The notes: generated from the sequence alone by a model not told the origin. Numbered from the stretch's first letter, positions 1 through 8,617 are shown. The stretch is 64,000 nt of DNA from Micromonospora ferruginea (GCF_013694245.2 NZ_CP059322.2:4843001-4907000), one strand, 5' to 3'. Program-made: numbers and translations.

Positions 1-1017
1 GCCCTGGAGCGGATGCGCACCGTGGACGCGGTGCTGTTCGACAAGACCGGCACCCTGACCCGCGGCGAACACGTCGTGACCGGCGTCGTCGGCGGCGGTG
101 ACACCAGCGACGACGAGGTGCTCGCGGTCGCCGCCGCGGTCGAGGCCGACAGCGAGCATCCCCTCGCCCGGGCGATCGTCGCCGCCGCGCAGCAGCGGGA
201 GTTGTCCCGGCGGGCGTCCGGCTTCCGGTCGCTGACCGGCCGCGGGGTCCAGGCCGAGGTCGACGGCGACACGTACGCGGTCGGCGGCCCGGCGCTGCTG
301 CGGGAACTGAACGCGACGGCGACCGAAGGGCTGGCGGCCCGTACCAAGGAATGGGCCGACCGGGGGTCGGCGGTGCTGCACCTGCTGCGGACCGACGGCG
401 ACCGGGCCGTCGTGGTCGGCGCCCTCGCGCTGGCCGACGAGGTCCGCCCGGAGGCCCGGCAGGCCATCGCGGACCTGCGCGCCCAGGGCATCCGCAAGAT
501 CGTCATGATTACCGGGGACGCCCGGCCGGTCGCCGACGCGGTCGCCGCCGACCTCGGCTTCCGGCCCGGTGAGGACGAGGTGTACGCGGAGGTGCTGCCC
601 GCCGACAAGGACGACGCGGTGGCGGACCTGCAGCGGCGGGGGCTGCGGGTGGCCATGGTCGGCGACGGGGTGAACGACGCCCCGGCGCTGGCACGCGCGG
701 ACGTGGGCATCGCGATCGGCGCCGGCACGGACGTGGCCATCGAGTCCGCCGGGGTGGTGCTGGCCTCCTCCGACCCGCGCGCGGTGACCGGGGTGATCGC
801 CCTGTCCCGGGCCTCCTACCGCAAGATGATCCAGAACCTGGCCTGGGCCGCCGGCTACAACGTTGTCGCCCTGCCCCTGGCAGCGGGCGCGCTGGCCTGG
901 GCCGGGGTGACGCTCAGCCCCGCCGTCGGGGCGGTGCTCATGTCGGCGTCCACGATCGTGGTGGCGCTCAACGCCCAACTGCTGCGCCGGGTGCGGCTAC
1001 GTCCGCAGGAGAGCTGA
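1..1017 (+). CDS. Heavy-metal P1B-type ATPase, C-terminal part (CopB-like); 5' end outside window
   Basis: This is the catalytic end of a metal-exporting membrane ATPase. The reading frame is open from base 1, so the N-terminal metal sites and first six helices lie upstream. Visible are the phosphorylation motif DKTGTLT (codons from base 40), the SEHPLA histidine-proline motif of P1B pumps, TGD, the hinge GDGVNDAPAL, and two closing helices. Helix 7 carries N-x6-YN (NLAWAAGYN) and helix 8 carries MSAST, which in the P1B classification fit the CopB-like group better than CopA; the full-length copA at 41839-44094 has instead an MAFSS sequence there. The metal is inferred (copper or silver), because the CPx motif is outside the window. 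It ends tail-to-tail with the TPR gene, 166 bp away. Confidence 0.9.
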   Translation, partial: ALERMRTVDAVLFDKTGTLTRGEHVVTGVVGGGDTSDDEVLAVAAAVEADSEHPLARAIVAAAQQRELSRRASGFRSLTGRGVQAEVDGDTYAVGGPALLRELNATATEGLAARTKEWADRGSAVLHLLRTDGDRAVVVGALALADEVRPEARQAIADLRAQGIRKIVMITGDARPVADAVAADLGFRPGEDEVYAEVLPADKDDAVADLQRRGLRVAMVGDGVNDAPALARADVGIAIGAGTDVAIESAGVVLASSDPRAVTGVIALSRASYRKMIQNLAWAAGYNVVALPLAAGALAWAGVTLSPAVGAVLMSASTIVVALNAQLLRRVRLRPQES

Positions 1018-1183
1018 CCGCCGAGCGCGATCCGGAAAGCGGGTCGGCGGCGGCGTTGACCAGGCGCAGCCGTACCCGCTGGCGGGGCCTGGTCCAGCGA
1101 CCTCGGTGCTCACCTGGGACGGCCGGGAGTGGGCCACGTTCACCTACGTTCCCAGCACCGCCGTTCTTCCAGCCCAGGACGGG

Positions 1184-2899
1184 TCAGCCGGCCAGCGCGC
1201 GGCGGCAACGGGCAAGTTCCGCGCGCAGGTCCCGGCGCAGGGCACGGTTCAGGCCGGGCTGGGCGAGCGCCTGGGCGAAGTCGTGGGCCGCCTCGTCCCA
1301 CCGGCCCAGTCGGGCCAGGGCCGTACCCCGGTTGTAGCGGGGCACGGGGGCAGCCGACAGCGCCACCGCCCGATCCAGGTCGGCGAGCGCGGCGGCCACG
1401 TCGCCGCGCTCGAACCGGACGGCGGCCCGGTTCGTCCACGCTTCCACCAGGTCGGGGTCCTCGCTGAGGGCGCGGGTGAGCAGTTCGTCGGCCTCGGCGG
1501 GTCCGCCGCGTTCGGCGCGGACCAGGCCCAGGGTGCACAGCAGTGCGGGGTCCTGCGGAGCGCCGGCCAGCCCGGCACGTGCGTCGGCCTCGGCGGCGTC
1601 GAGCGCGCCGCGCTCCACGTGCAGGTTGACCAGGGCGATCCGGGCGTCGAGGTGGCCGGGGTCGATGGCGAGCACGCGCTCCAGGTCGGCGCGCGCTCGA
1701 CCGGGGCGGCCCCGTTCCTGCTGGAGCACGGCCCGGTTGTAGTACGCCTCGGGCAGGTGCGGTCCCAGTCGGATGGCGGCGTCGTAGTCCCTGATCGCGT
1801 CCCGGGTCCGGCCCGCCGCACGGTACAGCGCAGCGCGGTCCACGTAGTACTCGCAGTTGTCGGGGTCGTGGGCGATCACGGTGTCCAGGTCGGCAAGCGC
1901 CCGCGTCGGGTCGCCCAGCGCGAGGTGGACCTGCGCCCGGTTGTGGCGCAGTCGGGCCAGGTCCTGCGGGCGCTCGCCGGGGCCGAGCGCGGCCGTCAAC
2001 CGGGCCAGCCCGTCGTCGACGAGCCGCAGCGCGCGGTCGGGCCGGCCGGCCCGGCTGTCCAGCAGCGCCAGGCCCTGCTCGTAGAAGACCGTCGACAGCA
2101 GCCGCTGGCGGGGGTCGGCCAGCCCGGCGGCGAGGTGCAGCGCCCGTTCCAGCCAGAGCCGGGCCTGTTCCGGGTCCTGGTCGGCCGCCGGCAGGTGCCG
2201 GGCGTGCAGCATGGCGGTGGCGTACGCGGCCGACATGGTGATCTTCGGATCGTCGGTGACGGCCCGCGCCTCGTCGTAGAGGTCGAGCGCCTCGGCGGCC
2301 CGGTCCAGGGCCGCCAGCGCGGTGGCCAGGCCGGTGGTGAACGCCCACCAGTGCCGCAGGTCGCCGTCCGGGGTGACCGTCGCCCGCCCGCGCCGGGCGA
2401 CCCGGGCCGCGTGGTGGTAGAAGCCGCCGGCCAGGCCGTCACCCAGGGCCCGCCGTAACGCCTGCGGGGTGCGTTCGTCGGGCGCCGGGTCGGAGGCCGC
2501 GTCGTCGCGTAGGTCGAGACGCACCGGGGTCGATCCGAGCCGGCGGGCCAGCGCGTCCAGCAGCTCGGCGGTCGTCTCGTCGGCACTGGCGACGTGGTCG
2601 AACCGGACGGTCACGGGCCGCCGGAGCGTACCGGCCCAGGCCGCCACCAGTTCCGCCGCGCCGTAGGCCAGGTAGGCGGTCCGGCGGGCGGGGTGGAACC
2701 GGATCGGCTCCTCCTCGGCGGCCGGCCGGGCCGCCGGATCGAGCTGGGGGGCGATCGCGCGCAGCTCGACGGTGTGCCGGGCCGCCAGGCGGGGCCGGTC
2801 GGCGGCGACCCGGCCGAGGAAGGCCGAGACCCCGGCGTACGGCCCGTGGTCGCGGTGGCAGTCGTAGCGCTCCGGACCGCCGGTCACCGCCGTGCCCAC
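1184..2899 (-). CDS. Tetratricopeptide-repeat protein paired with a small Trp-rich peptide
   Basis: 571 aa, soluble, with no signal peptide or membrane segment. Residues 1-200 form an unrecognised N-terminal region starting with a Cys-His cluster (YDCHRDHGPYAG, C14, H15, H18). From about 200 to 565 there are serial TPR units of about 34 residues (for example YYVDRAALYRAAGRTRDAI and AYYNRAVLQQERGRPGRA). TPR superhelices bind peptides or proteins, so the 27-residue peptide encoded 43 bp upstream on the same strand is an obvious candidate ligand; that is inference. The start is GTG at 2897-2899, just after a strong hairpin. I see no catalytic motif, and no DNA-binding domain such as RRNPP regulators have. 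The function is unknown. Confidence 0.85.
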   Translation of the reverse strand: MGTAVTGGPERYDCHRDHGPYAGVSAFLGRVAADRPRLAARHTVELRAIAPQLDPAARPAAEEEPIRFHPARRTAYLAYGAAELVAAWAGTLRRPVTVRFDHVASADETTAELLDALARRLGSTPVRLDLRDDAASDPAPDERTPQALRRALGDGLAGGFYHHAARVARRGRATVTPDGDLRHWWAFTTGLATALAALDRAAEALDLYDEARAVTDDPKITMSAAYATAMLHARHLPAADQDPEQARLWLERALHLAAGLADPRQRLLSTVFYEQGLALLDSRAGRPDRALRLVDDGLARLTAALGPGERPQDLARLRHNRAQVHLALGDPTRALADLDTVIAHDPDNCEYYVDRAALYRAAGRTRDAIRDYDAAIRLGPHLPEAYYNRAVLQQERGRPGRARADLERVLAIDPGHLDARIALVNLHVERGALDAAEADARAGLAGAPQDPALLCTLGLVRAERGGPAEADELLTRALSEDPDLVEAWTNRAAVRFERGDVAAALADLDRAVALSAAPVPRYNRGTALARLGRWDEAAHDFAQALAQPGLNRALRRDLRAELARCRRALAG

Positions 2900-2909
2900 C
2901 GCCGCAGAG

Positions 2910-2931
2910 GCGGGCGCCCGTGGGCGCCCGC
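2910..2931 (-). terminator. Hairpin between the peptide gene and the TPR gene (attenuator or terminator-like)
   Basis: The arms GCGGGCGCCC (2910-2919) and GGGCGCCCGC (2922-2931) are perfectly complementary over 10 bp around 2 nt. It lies 11 nt after the peptide stop and 10 nt before the GTG of the TPR gene. With no U-tract it may lower rather than abolish read-through, setting a high peptide-to-TPR ratio. It could also mask the TPR start. Both roles are inferred. Confidence 0.5.
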
Positions 2932-2942
2932 CTGACGGTCAG

Positions 2943-3026
2943 TTACCAGCACCACTCGATCCACAGTCGACGCGCGCCGGACACCAGGCGGAGCGCACCG
3001 GTGCGACGGATGGTCATCTTCTTCAT
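2943..3026 (-). CDS. 27-aa cationic peptide with Trp-rich C-terminus (candidate RiPP precursor or signalling peptide)
   Basis: This is a short gene with a very good ribosome site: GGAGG five bases before ATG, in the same GGAGGTTCCC-ATG context as the CsbD gene at 41596. The peptide begins MKKMTIRRTGALRLV, continues with SGARR, and ends LWIEWCW followed by TAA. It has a basic leader-like half (three Lys, five Arg) and a C-terminal hexapeptide WIEWCW with three Trp and one Cys. Clusters of aromatic residues at the extreme C-terminus are seen in precursors of cross-linked peptides such as atropopeptides (tryptorubin type), but those need a P450 and none is in the window. It precedes the TPR gene as a likely operon. 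It could also be a regulatory leader peptide. Translation is likely; function is unknown. Confidence 0.65.
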   Translation of the reverse strand: MKKMTIRRTGALRLVSGARRLWIEWCW

Positions 3027-3064
3027 GGGAACCTCCGATGTGATCCACCTCAGGGCTGGCCCAG

Positions 3065-3101
3065 AGCGTAACGCCGGTCGATGTAAATAAGAAGATTATT
3101 C
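3065..3101 (-). promoter_or_regulatory. Possible promoter of the peptide-TPR unit
   Basis: On the minus strand a TACGCT hexamer (3070 to 3065) fits the actinobacterial TAnnnT -10 pattern and would give a leader of about 30 nt. It follows an AT-rich island (3081-3101) that stands out in this GC-rich DNA. No convincing -35 hexamer is seen, so the call is weak. Confidence 0.25.
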
Positions 3102-3133
3102 GTCCTGACGAAGCTGTCCCGCCGGCTCCGCGC

Positions 3134-4735
3134 CTACCGAGCGGGCGGGCGGGTGGTGGCCGGGGGTACGGCCTCGCAGGTGGTGCCGTCGGCGGGCAGC
3201 TTCCCATCGATCAGCACGGCGTCGACGGCGGAATCGACGCACGGGCCGCTGGTGCGGTAGGAGGTGTGCGCGACGCCCTCGCGGGTGAGCAGGACGGCAT
3301 TCTCCAGCCGCTTCGCCATGGCCTCCGCCCAGTGGTACGGGGACACGTTGTCCAGCCGGCCGCCGACCACCAGGATCGGCGGGGCCCCGGCGCCGGTGAG
3401 CTCCCGGGTGACGCGGTCCTTGTTCTCGACGGGCCACAGCGCACAGTTCAGCGCGCTGTAGGCGGCTCGGCTGCCGAGCCGTTCCCCGCGCTCGGTGATC
3501 TTCTTCGCCGCCGCGTGGTGCGCGGACAGCTTGTCCAGCTCCGGCCAGTCGACGCACCGGACGGCGTTGTGCGGCTCCTGGAGGATCGCGAACGGCCCAC
3601 CGAACGGCGCGACCGTGATCCGTGAGACCAGGAAGTGCAGAGCCGTGCCGTTGCCCTGCTGCGCGGCGAGCAGGCCCGCGGTGAGGGTGGGCCAGAGCAC
3701 CCGGTTGCCGGCGGCGGCCCGTACGGCTTCCAGGGCCATCGCCCCGTCGAGGGTGCCGCCCGGCGTGAGGCCCTCCACCGGGGGGACCCGCAGCGGCTTC
3801 GCCTCCAGCTTGGTGATCAGGGCGTCCAGCGCGGCCTTCGGATCGCCGTTGCCGAACGCGCACACCTGCACGCCCTCGCGGCGGCAGGTCTCGAACCAGG
3901 CGTCGAGCGTCTCCTCGTTGGAGCGGGCGACGTCGTCCAGGAGCCGCAGCGGGTCGTTCTGCCACAGGTCGGTGTCGACCGGGGCGTCGAGCACCATCTG
4001 GCGTACGCGGTCGGGGAAGAGCGTGGCGTACATCGGGCCGACCACCGTGCCGTAGGAGGCGCCGTAGAAGGTGATCTTCTCCTCGCCGAGCGCGGCGCGT
4101 ACCCGGTCCAGGTCACGGGCCACGTTGTCGGTGGACAGGCTCGCCAGGAACTCGGGGCTCTGGTGGTCCAGGCAGCCCTTGGCGAAGGTGCGGGCGTCGG
4201 TGAGCAGCTTGCCGAACGGCTTGCCGCCGGGGATGGTCGGGTCGCGGTCCTCGGCCGCCTGCGCGGCGCGTTGCTCGTCGGTGAGGCAGCGCACGGCGCC
4301 GGATCTGCCGACACCGCGCGGGTCCATGCCGACGACGTCGAACCGGGCGACGACGTCGGGCGAGTAGGGGCCCTTGCCGTTGGCGGCGTCGATGGACGCG
4401 ACAGTCTCGGTGGCCGACACCCCCGGGCCACCCGGGTTGATGAACAGGCTGCCGATGCGTCGCGCCGGATCGGTGGCACGGTGCCGGGTCACGGCGAGCG
4501 TGATCTGCTCGCCGTCCGGGTCCGCGTACTCCAGGGGCACCTCGACGGTGGCGCAGTCGAGGCCCGGCCCGCACTCCTTCCACCGCACCGGGTCCGGGGC
4601 CGGCGAGGAGCGGCCCGGCGCCGCCGTGCTGACGCCGCCGGTGCAACCGGTAAGGGCCAGCACGGCGGCGGCCAGCACCGCGGCGATCCGGAGCGGTCGG
4701 GGTGGCACGCGGAGATGTCGGTGGGAATGTGGCAT
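3134..4735 (-). CDS. Secreted alpha/beta-hydrolase lipoprotein, tripeptidyl-aminopeptidase (TAP) family S33
   Basis: 533 aa. A signal peptide with lipobox (LALTGC, Cys31) predicts an acylated protein on the outer face of the membrane. The alpha/beta-hydrolase fold shows the oxyanion motif NPGGPG (100-105), the nucleophile elbow GASYGT (Ser227), an acid Asp in GGRLDNVSP and the catalytic His in GVAHTSY. The C-terminal part matches the TAP-like domain of Streptomyces SlpD/SlpE and TAP enzymes, which release tripeptides from peptide N-termini; the exact substrate is inferred. The length is normal for the family. The gene stands alone, followed by the peptide unit and preceded by a two-component system on the same strand, with 82 bp between. 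Confidence 0.9.
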   Translation of the reverse strand: MPHSHRHLRVPPRPLRIAAVLAAAVLALTGCTGGVSTAAPGRSSPAPDPVRWKECGPGLDCATVEVPLEYADPDGEQITLAVTRHRATDPARRIGSLFINPGGPGVSATETVASIDAANGKGPYSPDVVARFDVVGMDPRGVGRSGAVRCLTDEQRAAQAAEDRDPTIPGGKPFGKLLTDARTFAKGCLDHQSPEFLASLSTDNVARDLDRVRAALGEEKITFYGASYGTVVGPMYATLFPDRVRQMVLDAPVDTDLWQNDPLRLLDDVARSNEETLDAWFETCRREGVQVCAFGNGDPKAALDALITKLEAKPLRVPPVEGLTPGGTLDGAMALEAVRAAAGNRVLWPTLTAGLLAAQQGNGTALHFLVSRITVAPFGGPFAILQEPHNAVRCVDWPELDKLSAHHAAAKKITERGERLGSRAAYSALNCALWPVENKDRVTRELTGAGAPPILVVGGRLDNVSPYHWAEAMAKRLENAVLLTREGVAHTSYRTSGPCVDSAVDAVLIDGKLPADGTTCEAVPPATTRPPAR

Positions 4736-4817
4736 GCCATCGACGCTAGGTCGGCCATCCGGCCTCGTTCTCCCACCAAGGCCCCGGATCCGCCGACCAA
4801 AGGAGGAGTGCAGGCGG

Positions 4818-5525
4818 TCACTCCGGGGGGACGAGTCCCGCCTCCTGCACGAGCAGCGCCACCTGTACGCGGTTGGTGAGGTCCAGCTTGGTGAGGATCG
4901 CCGACACGTGGGTCTTGACCGTGGTCAGGCCGAGGTGGTGCCGCGCGGCGATCTCCGCGTTGGTGCGCCCGGCGCCGATCTCGGTCGCCACCGTCCGCTC
5001 CCGGTCGGCGAGCACGTCGAGGCGACGTCGGGCGGCCTGCTGCCGACCGTCGTCCTCGGCGTCCGCGACCCGCGCGATGAGCCGACGCATCACCTCCGGC
5101 GAGAGCACGGGACGACCCTGCGCCGCGTGCCGGATCGCCACGACGAGCTCGTCGGGCGGGGTGTCCTTCAGGAGGAACCCGGCCGCGCCCGCCCGCAGGG
5201 CACGCAGGACACGGGCGTCGGCGTCGAAGGTGGTGAACACGATGACCTGCGGGCCGGACGAGCCGCCGCGCAGCGTCTCGGTGGCGGTGAGCCCGTCGGT
5301 GCCGGGCATCCGGATGTCCATCAGCACCACGTCGGGCCGGTGGCGCCGGGCCAACTCCACCGCTTCCGCGCCGTCGCTCGCCTCCGCCACCACCCGCAGG
5401 TCGGGAGCCCCGCCCAGCATCATCTTCAGCCCGAACCGGACCACCGGGTCGTCGTCGGCCAGCAGCACGTCGATGACCGGCCCGTCGCCGGCAGGCGTGT
5501 CGTCGGCGGGCGGGAGACGGGTCAC
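4818..5525 (-). CDS. NarL/LuxR-type response regulator
   Basis: 235 aa. An N-terminal receiver domain has the acidic pocket DDD (24-26), phospho-acceptor Asp70 (VVLMDIRMPG) and the switch Thr and Lys (FTTF, LLKD). A linker then leads to a LuxR-type helix-turn-helix near residues 165-230 (GRTNAEIAARHHLGLTTVKTHVSAILTKL). It overlaps the upstream kinase by 4 nt (5522-5525), so the two are translationally coupled and almost certainly partners. Targets are not evident; the adjacent TAP-family lipoprotein is a possible one. Confidence 0.93.
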   Translation of the reverse strand: MTRLPPADDTPAGDGPVIDVLLADDDPVVRFGLKMMLGGAPDLRVVAEASDGAEAVELARRHRPDVVLMDIRMPGTDGLTATETLRGGSSGPQVIVFTTFDADARVLRALRAGAAGFLLKDTPPDELVVAIRHAAQGRPVLSPEVMRRLIARVADAEDDGRQQAARRRLDVLADRERTVATEIGAGRTNAEIAARHHLGLTTVKTHVSAILTKLDLTNRVQVALLVQEAGLVPPE

Positions 5526-6700
5526 GACGGCCAGGGTAGTCGCAGCCGGACCCGCCAGCCGCCCGAGTCGGTCGGCCCGTGGTCGAGCTGCCCGCCGACG
5601 AGCCGGGCGCGCTCCCCGAGCCCGCGCAGACCCGCCCCGGAACCATCGGTACGCGCGGGCGGACCGGCCGGCGGCGCGTTCACCACCTCGGCGGTCACCT
5701 GGTCGCCGGGCCGTCCGGTGACCCGGACCACCACCGACGTGCCCGGCGCGTGCTTGCGGACGTTGGTCAGGCCCTCCTGCACGAGGCGGTAGAGCGTGCG
5801 ACCCTGCGTCTCCGGGAGGTTCCGGTCGTCGGTCGTCACGCCGGCCTCGTCCCGCAGCTCGACCGGCGTCCCGGCCTGACGGGCCTCGTCGATCAGCTCC
5901 GGGATGTTCCCGACGCCCGGCAGCGGCAGCTCACCCACGGGGGCCCGGAGCACCCCGATCACCTCGCGGAGGTCCTGCAGGGCGCGGTGCGCGTTCTCGC
6001 GGACCACCTCGGCGGCCCGCGCCCGGTCCGCAGCCGGCGCGTCGCGGGAGTAGGTGAGGGCGCCCGCGTGGACGCTGAGCAGCGAGAGCCGGTGTCCGAG
6101 GACGTCGTGCATCTCCCGCGCGAGCGCCTCCCGGGCCTCCCGGGCCGCATGCTCGGTCCGCAGCAGCGCCTCGACCTCGGCCGCCGCCGCCCGCTCCCGC
6201 AGGGCCGCGACCAGCGCCCGGCGGCTGCGTACGGACAGCCCCCACGCCACGGTGGCGAGGTTCCCCAACCCGATGATGGTGAACACCGTCACCGGCGGCG
6301 CCGCCGTCTCCGGCCACTGCACCTGATACCCGGCGAGCGCGGCGAGGCTGACCGCACACACCACGGCCGTCTCCCGGGTCGAGCGATGCACCGCGACGGT
6401 AAACAACGCGACGACCGCGGCCGGGGCGACCGTCTCCGAGTACGAACTCGCCACGGACAGGACGACGCCGAGCACGAACGGGAACCGGCGCCGCCACCAC
6501 AGCGCCAGGCAGCCGAGCAGCCCGGTGACCCAGTCCGCGTACCGGAGCCAGGCGGCGACCGGCGTCGGGTCGGTCACCTGGGAGATCACCGAGATCAGGC
6601 CCACCACCCCGGCCAGCACGATCAGGGTGGCGTCGACCACCCGGTCGTCCACCGCCTCCCGGAGTGTCCGCCGTGGGGTCTCGGTTGCCCGGCTCATCAC
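5522..6700 (-). CDS. Membrane sensor histidine kinase, HisKA_3 (NarX/DesK-like) family
   Basis: 392 aa. Hydrophobic segments in roughly residues 25-155 form the membrane sensor part, with little extracytoplasmic loop. Then come a coiled linker, the HisKA_3 box with phospho-acceptor His198 (REMHDVLGHRLSLLS) and a HATPase_c domain with N-box (LVQEGLTNVRKHAPG) and glycine box (GAGLRGLGERARL). The first codon may be GTG at 6700 or ATG at 6697; neither has a clear Shine-Dalgarno. It feeds the response regulator through a 4-nt overlap. The signal is unknown; the short-loop topology suggests sensing at or within the membrane. Confidence 0.92.
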   Translation of the reverse strand: MMSRATETPRRTLREAVDDRVVDATLIVLAGVVGLISVISQVTDPTPVAAWLRYADWVTGLLGCLALWWRRRFPFVLGVVLSVASSYSETVAPAAVVALFTVAVHRSTRETAVVCAVSLAALAGYQVQWPETAAPPVTVFTIIGLGNLATVAWGLSVRSRRALVAALRERAAAAEVEALLRTEHAAREAREALAREMHDVLGHRLSLLSVHAGALTYSRDAPAADRARAAEVVRENAHRALQDLREVIGVLRAPVGELPLPGVGNIPELIDEARQAGTPVELRDEAGVTTDDRNLPETQGRTLYRLVQEGLTNVRKHAPGTSVVVRVTGRPGDQVTAEVVNAPPAGPPARTDGSGAGLRGLGERARLVGGQLDHGPTDSGGWRVRLRLPWPS

Positions 6701-6793
6701 GTCGAGCCTAGGGCTCGCGGAGAGTCAGCACCTGGGTGTCCCTCCGCCGCGTCGACCTGTTGACCGCTGCCGCGCCGGCGCGGCCGACCCGCA

Positions 6794-6836
6794 CGGAGAC
6801 AGCGGCACCGCCGAGGGCACGGTGCCGCTGTCTCCG
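6794..6836 (-). terminator. Terminator hairpin after the SigE-type operon
   Basis: The arms CGGAGACAGCGGCACC (6794-6809) and GGTGCCGCTGTCTCCG (6821-6836) pair perfectly over 16 bp with an 11-nt loop. It sits about 30 nt beyond the stop of the gene at 6865-8097 and upstream of the histidine kinase start, so it most likely ends the minus-strand transcript. Confidence 0.7.
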
Positions 6837-6864
6837 AGGCGGTCGGGGCCGCCGGCTGGTGTCG

Positions 6865-8097
6865 TTACGGCCGCAGCGCGTCGGCGGCGGCGGTCCAGGT
6901 CGACTCGTCCTCGACGTCGGCGACGGTGATCCCCCGGGCCACCTTCTCCAGCTCGGCCCGGGGCAGCCTGTCGCCCAGGCCGGAGGCGCTGACCTGGAGG
7001 GCGACCGTGCCGTCGGCGCTCCAGACGTTGCAGAAGCCGCCGACCGCGGGACCGCCGTCCCGGGCCCGCCGGTCGGACCCGGCGTAGCACCTCGTCCGGC
7101 CGGGCTCGGGCGCCTGGTTGGCGCTGGTGCTGGGCGTGACGAAGATGTGGAACCCGTCGGTGACGGCGCCCTCGACCGCGTCGTACGGCGCGGTCAGGCC
7201 CGTGGTGGGCGCGGCCGGCCTGGTGTAGGTCGCGCCGCCGTAGTCGCCGGCGCGGGCGGTGGCGACGCCGCTGAGACCGGGCATGGCGTGCGTGCCGGTC
7301 TGGAGCGGCAGGTAGCCGGCCGGCACGTAGCCCACCGTGAACGGCACCCGGGCCGGCGTCGGGCGGCTGGGCTTCAGTCCTCCGACCAGGCCACCGAGGT
7401 CCTGGAAGCTCGGCGTGGCCGCGTCGCTGGAGAACGACGTGACCGCCGCCCAGGCGTTGTCCGCGTACTCCCAGGCGAGCAGCTTGTTGCCCTCGTCCAC
7501 CGGGTTGTCCGGGTCGAGGCCGACCGGCAGCGTCGCCTGCACGGCCCGGTGCCCGGCCACGGTGACGTTCCGGCCGCCGGCGATCCCGGCCGGGTCGAAG
7601 GCGCCCGGCCGGTAGACCGTCAGGTACGCCCACAGCGACGGCTTCCCGCCGCCGGCCCGCTTCCGCTGTTCGACGCGGCCGCCCTGCGCCTCGGCCTCCT
7701 CCGCCGTCAGGGGCTTGTCGTTGGACGTGTGGCCGTCGGAGTAGACGGAGGCGATCTGGTAGGCGGTGGAGGTGACGATCGGGTCCTGCACGTGCAGCGT
7801 GCCGGCGTCGTACCCCTGGAAGGTGAAGGTGAACGGCGCGGCGGCCGACCAGGTCGCCGCGGTTGCCGGCGCGCCGGCCGGGGCCGGTGTGGCCGGGGCG
7901 TTCCGCTCGGCACCCAGGGTGGGCAGCGCGACCGCACCGGTGACCGCGATCGCGACGAGCCCGGCCGCGCCGGCCGACGCGAACCCGGCCCGGCGACGCC
8001 GCTCGACCCGACGCCCCGCCGCGACGATGTCGTCGGCGGTACGCGCCATCGGCGGCTCGTCGTCCGTGACGGCGTCCACGAGATCACGCAACTGCAT
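6865..8097 (-). CDS. Membrane protein co-encoded with SigE-family sigma factor (putative anti-sigma or sensor)
   Basis: 410 aa from ATG at 8097. The start overlaps the end of the sigma gene by 14 nt, indicating coupling. A short cytoplasmic N-terminus (MQLRDLVDAV) is followed by basic residues RRVERRRR, one membrane helix (about 35-60) and a large extracytoplasmic part of beta-rich, Gly- and Ala-rich sequence with no enzyme motif. This is the usual layout of single-pass partners of SigE-type factors in actinomycetes, but it has no zinc-binding HxxxCxxC anti-sigma motif. The role in holding or sensing for the sigma factor is therefore inferred from position only. Confidence 0.7.
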   Translation of the reverse strand: MQLRDLVDAVTDDEPPMARTADDIVAAGRRVERRRRAGFASAGAAGLVAIAVTGAVALPTLGAERNAPATPAPAGAPATAATWSAAAPFTFTFQGYDAGTLHVQDPIVTSTAYQIASVYSDGHTSNDKPLTAEEAEAQGGRVEQRKRAGGGKPSLWAYLTVYRPGAFDPAGIAGGRNVTVAGHRAVQATLPVGLDPDNPVDEGNKLLAWEYADNAWAAVTSFSSDAATPSFQDLGGLVGGLKPSRPTPARVPFTVGYVPAGYLPLQTGTHAMPGLSGVATARAGDYGGATYTRPAAPTTGLTAPYDAVEGAVTDGFHIFVTPSTSANQAPEPGRTRCYAGSDRRARDGGPAVGGFCNVWSADGTVALQVSASGLGDRLPRAELEKVARGITVADVEDESTWTAAADALRP

Positions 8098-8617
8098 TGG
8101 TCCACTCCTCCATCGACGTCCCGGTGAGGTTGAGGTGTTCGCCGTCGAGCGACTCGCGCAGTTTCGCCAGCCCACGGGAGACCTGGCTCTTGGCGGTGCC
8201 CACGGTGCAGTCGAGGACGCGGGCGGTGTCCTCCAGGCTCAGGTCCAGGTAGTGCCGGAGCACGACCGCGGCCCGCTGCCGGGCCGGTACGGCGTCGAGC
8301 GCCACCCGCAGCCGCATCCGCTCGTCGGTCGTGCCGGCGGGGTCCCGCGACACGACGTCGGGCATGGCGTCACCGGCCGACCGTTCACGCCGCCAGGGGC
8401 GGCGGGTCTCGTCGACCGCGGCCCGGTAGACCATGGTCTTCACGTAGAGATCGGGCCGTTCCAGCTTCCGCCAGCGGGGATAGAGCTTGACCAGCGCGTT
8501 GGCCACGGCGTCCTCCGCCGCGTGCCAGTCGCCGCAGGTCACGTACGCCAGCTTGCGCAGCGACGCCATCTGTGACGTCACGAACTCGCGGAATGCTTGC
8601 TCGTCTTCGGCTCTCAC
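8084..8617 (-). CDS. SigE-family ECF RNA polymerase sigma factor
   Basis: 177 aa from GTG at 8615-8617, chosen because GGAGG lies 8 nt upstream and the length fits the family. Region 2 is near residues 10-75 (FVTSQMASLRKLAYVTCGDWHAAEDAVANALVKLY) and region 4 near 110-160, with a helix-turn-helix (LSLEDTARVLDCTVGTAKSQVSRGLAKL). Factors of this small family redirect RNA polymerase to stress or envelope genes. A longer in-frame start at 8674 would add 19 unlikely residues. The membrane protein encoded next is its probable regulator. Confidence 0.9.
   Translation of the reverse strand: MRAEDEQAFREFVTSQMASLRKLAYVTCGDWHAAEDAVANALVKLYPRWRKLERPDLYVKTMVYRAAVDETRRPWRRERSAGDAMPDVVSRDPAGTTDERMRLRVALDAVPARQRAAVVLRHYLDLSLEDTARVLDCTVGTAKSQVSRGLAKLRESLDGEHLNLTGTSMEEWTNAVA

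Noticed and set aside
1106..2458. A 450-codon plus-strand frame opposite the TPR gene
   Set aside because: The minus strand shows regular TPR units; the plus frame has none and lacks a ribosome site.
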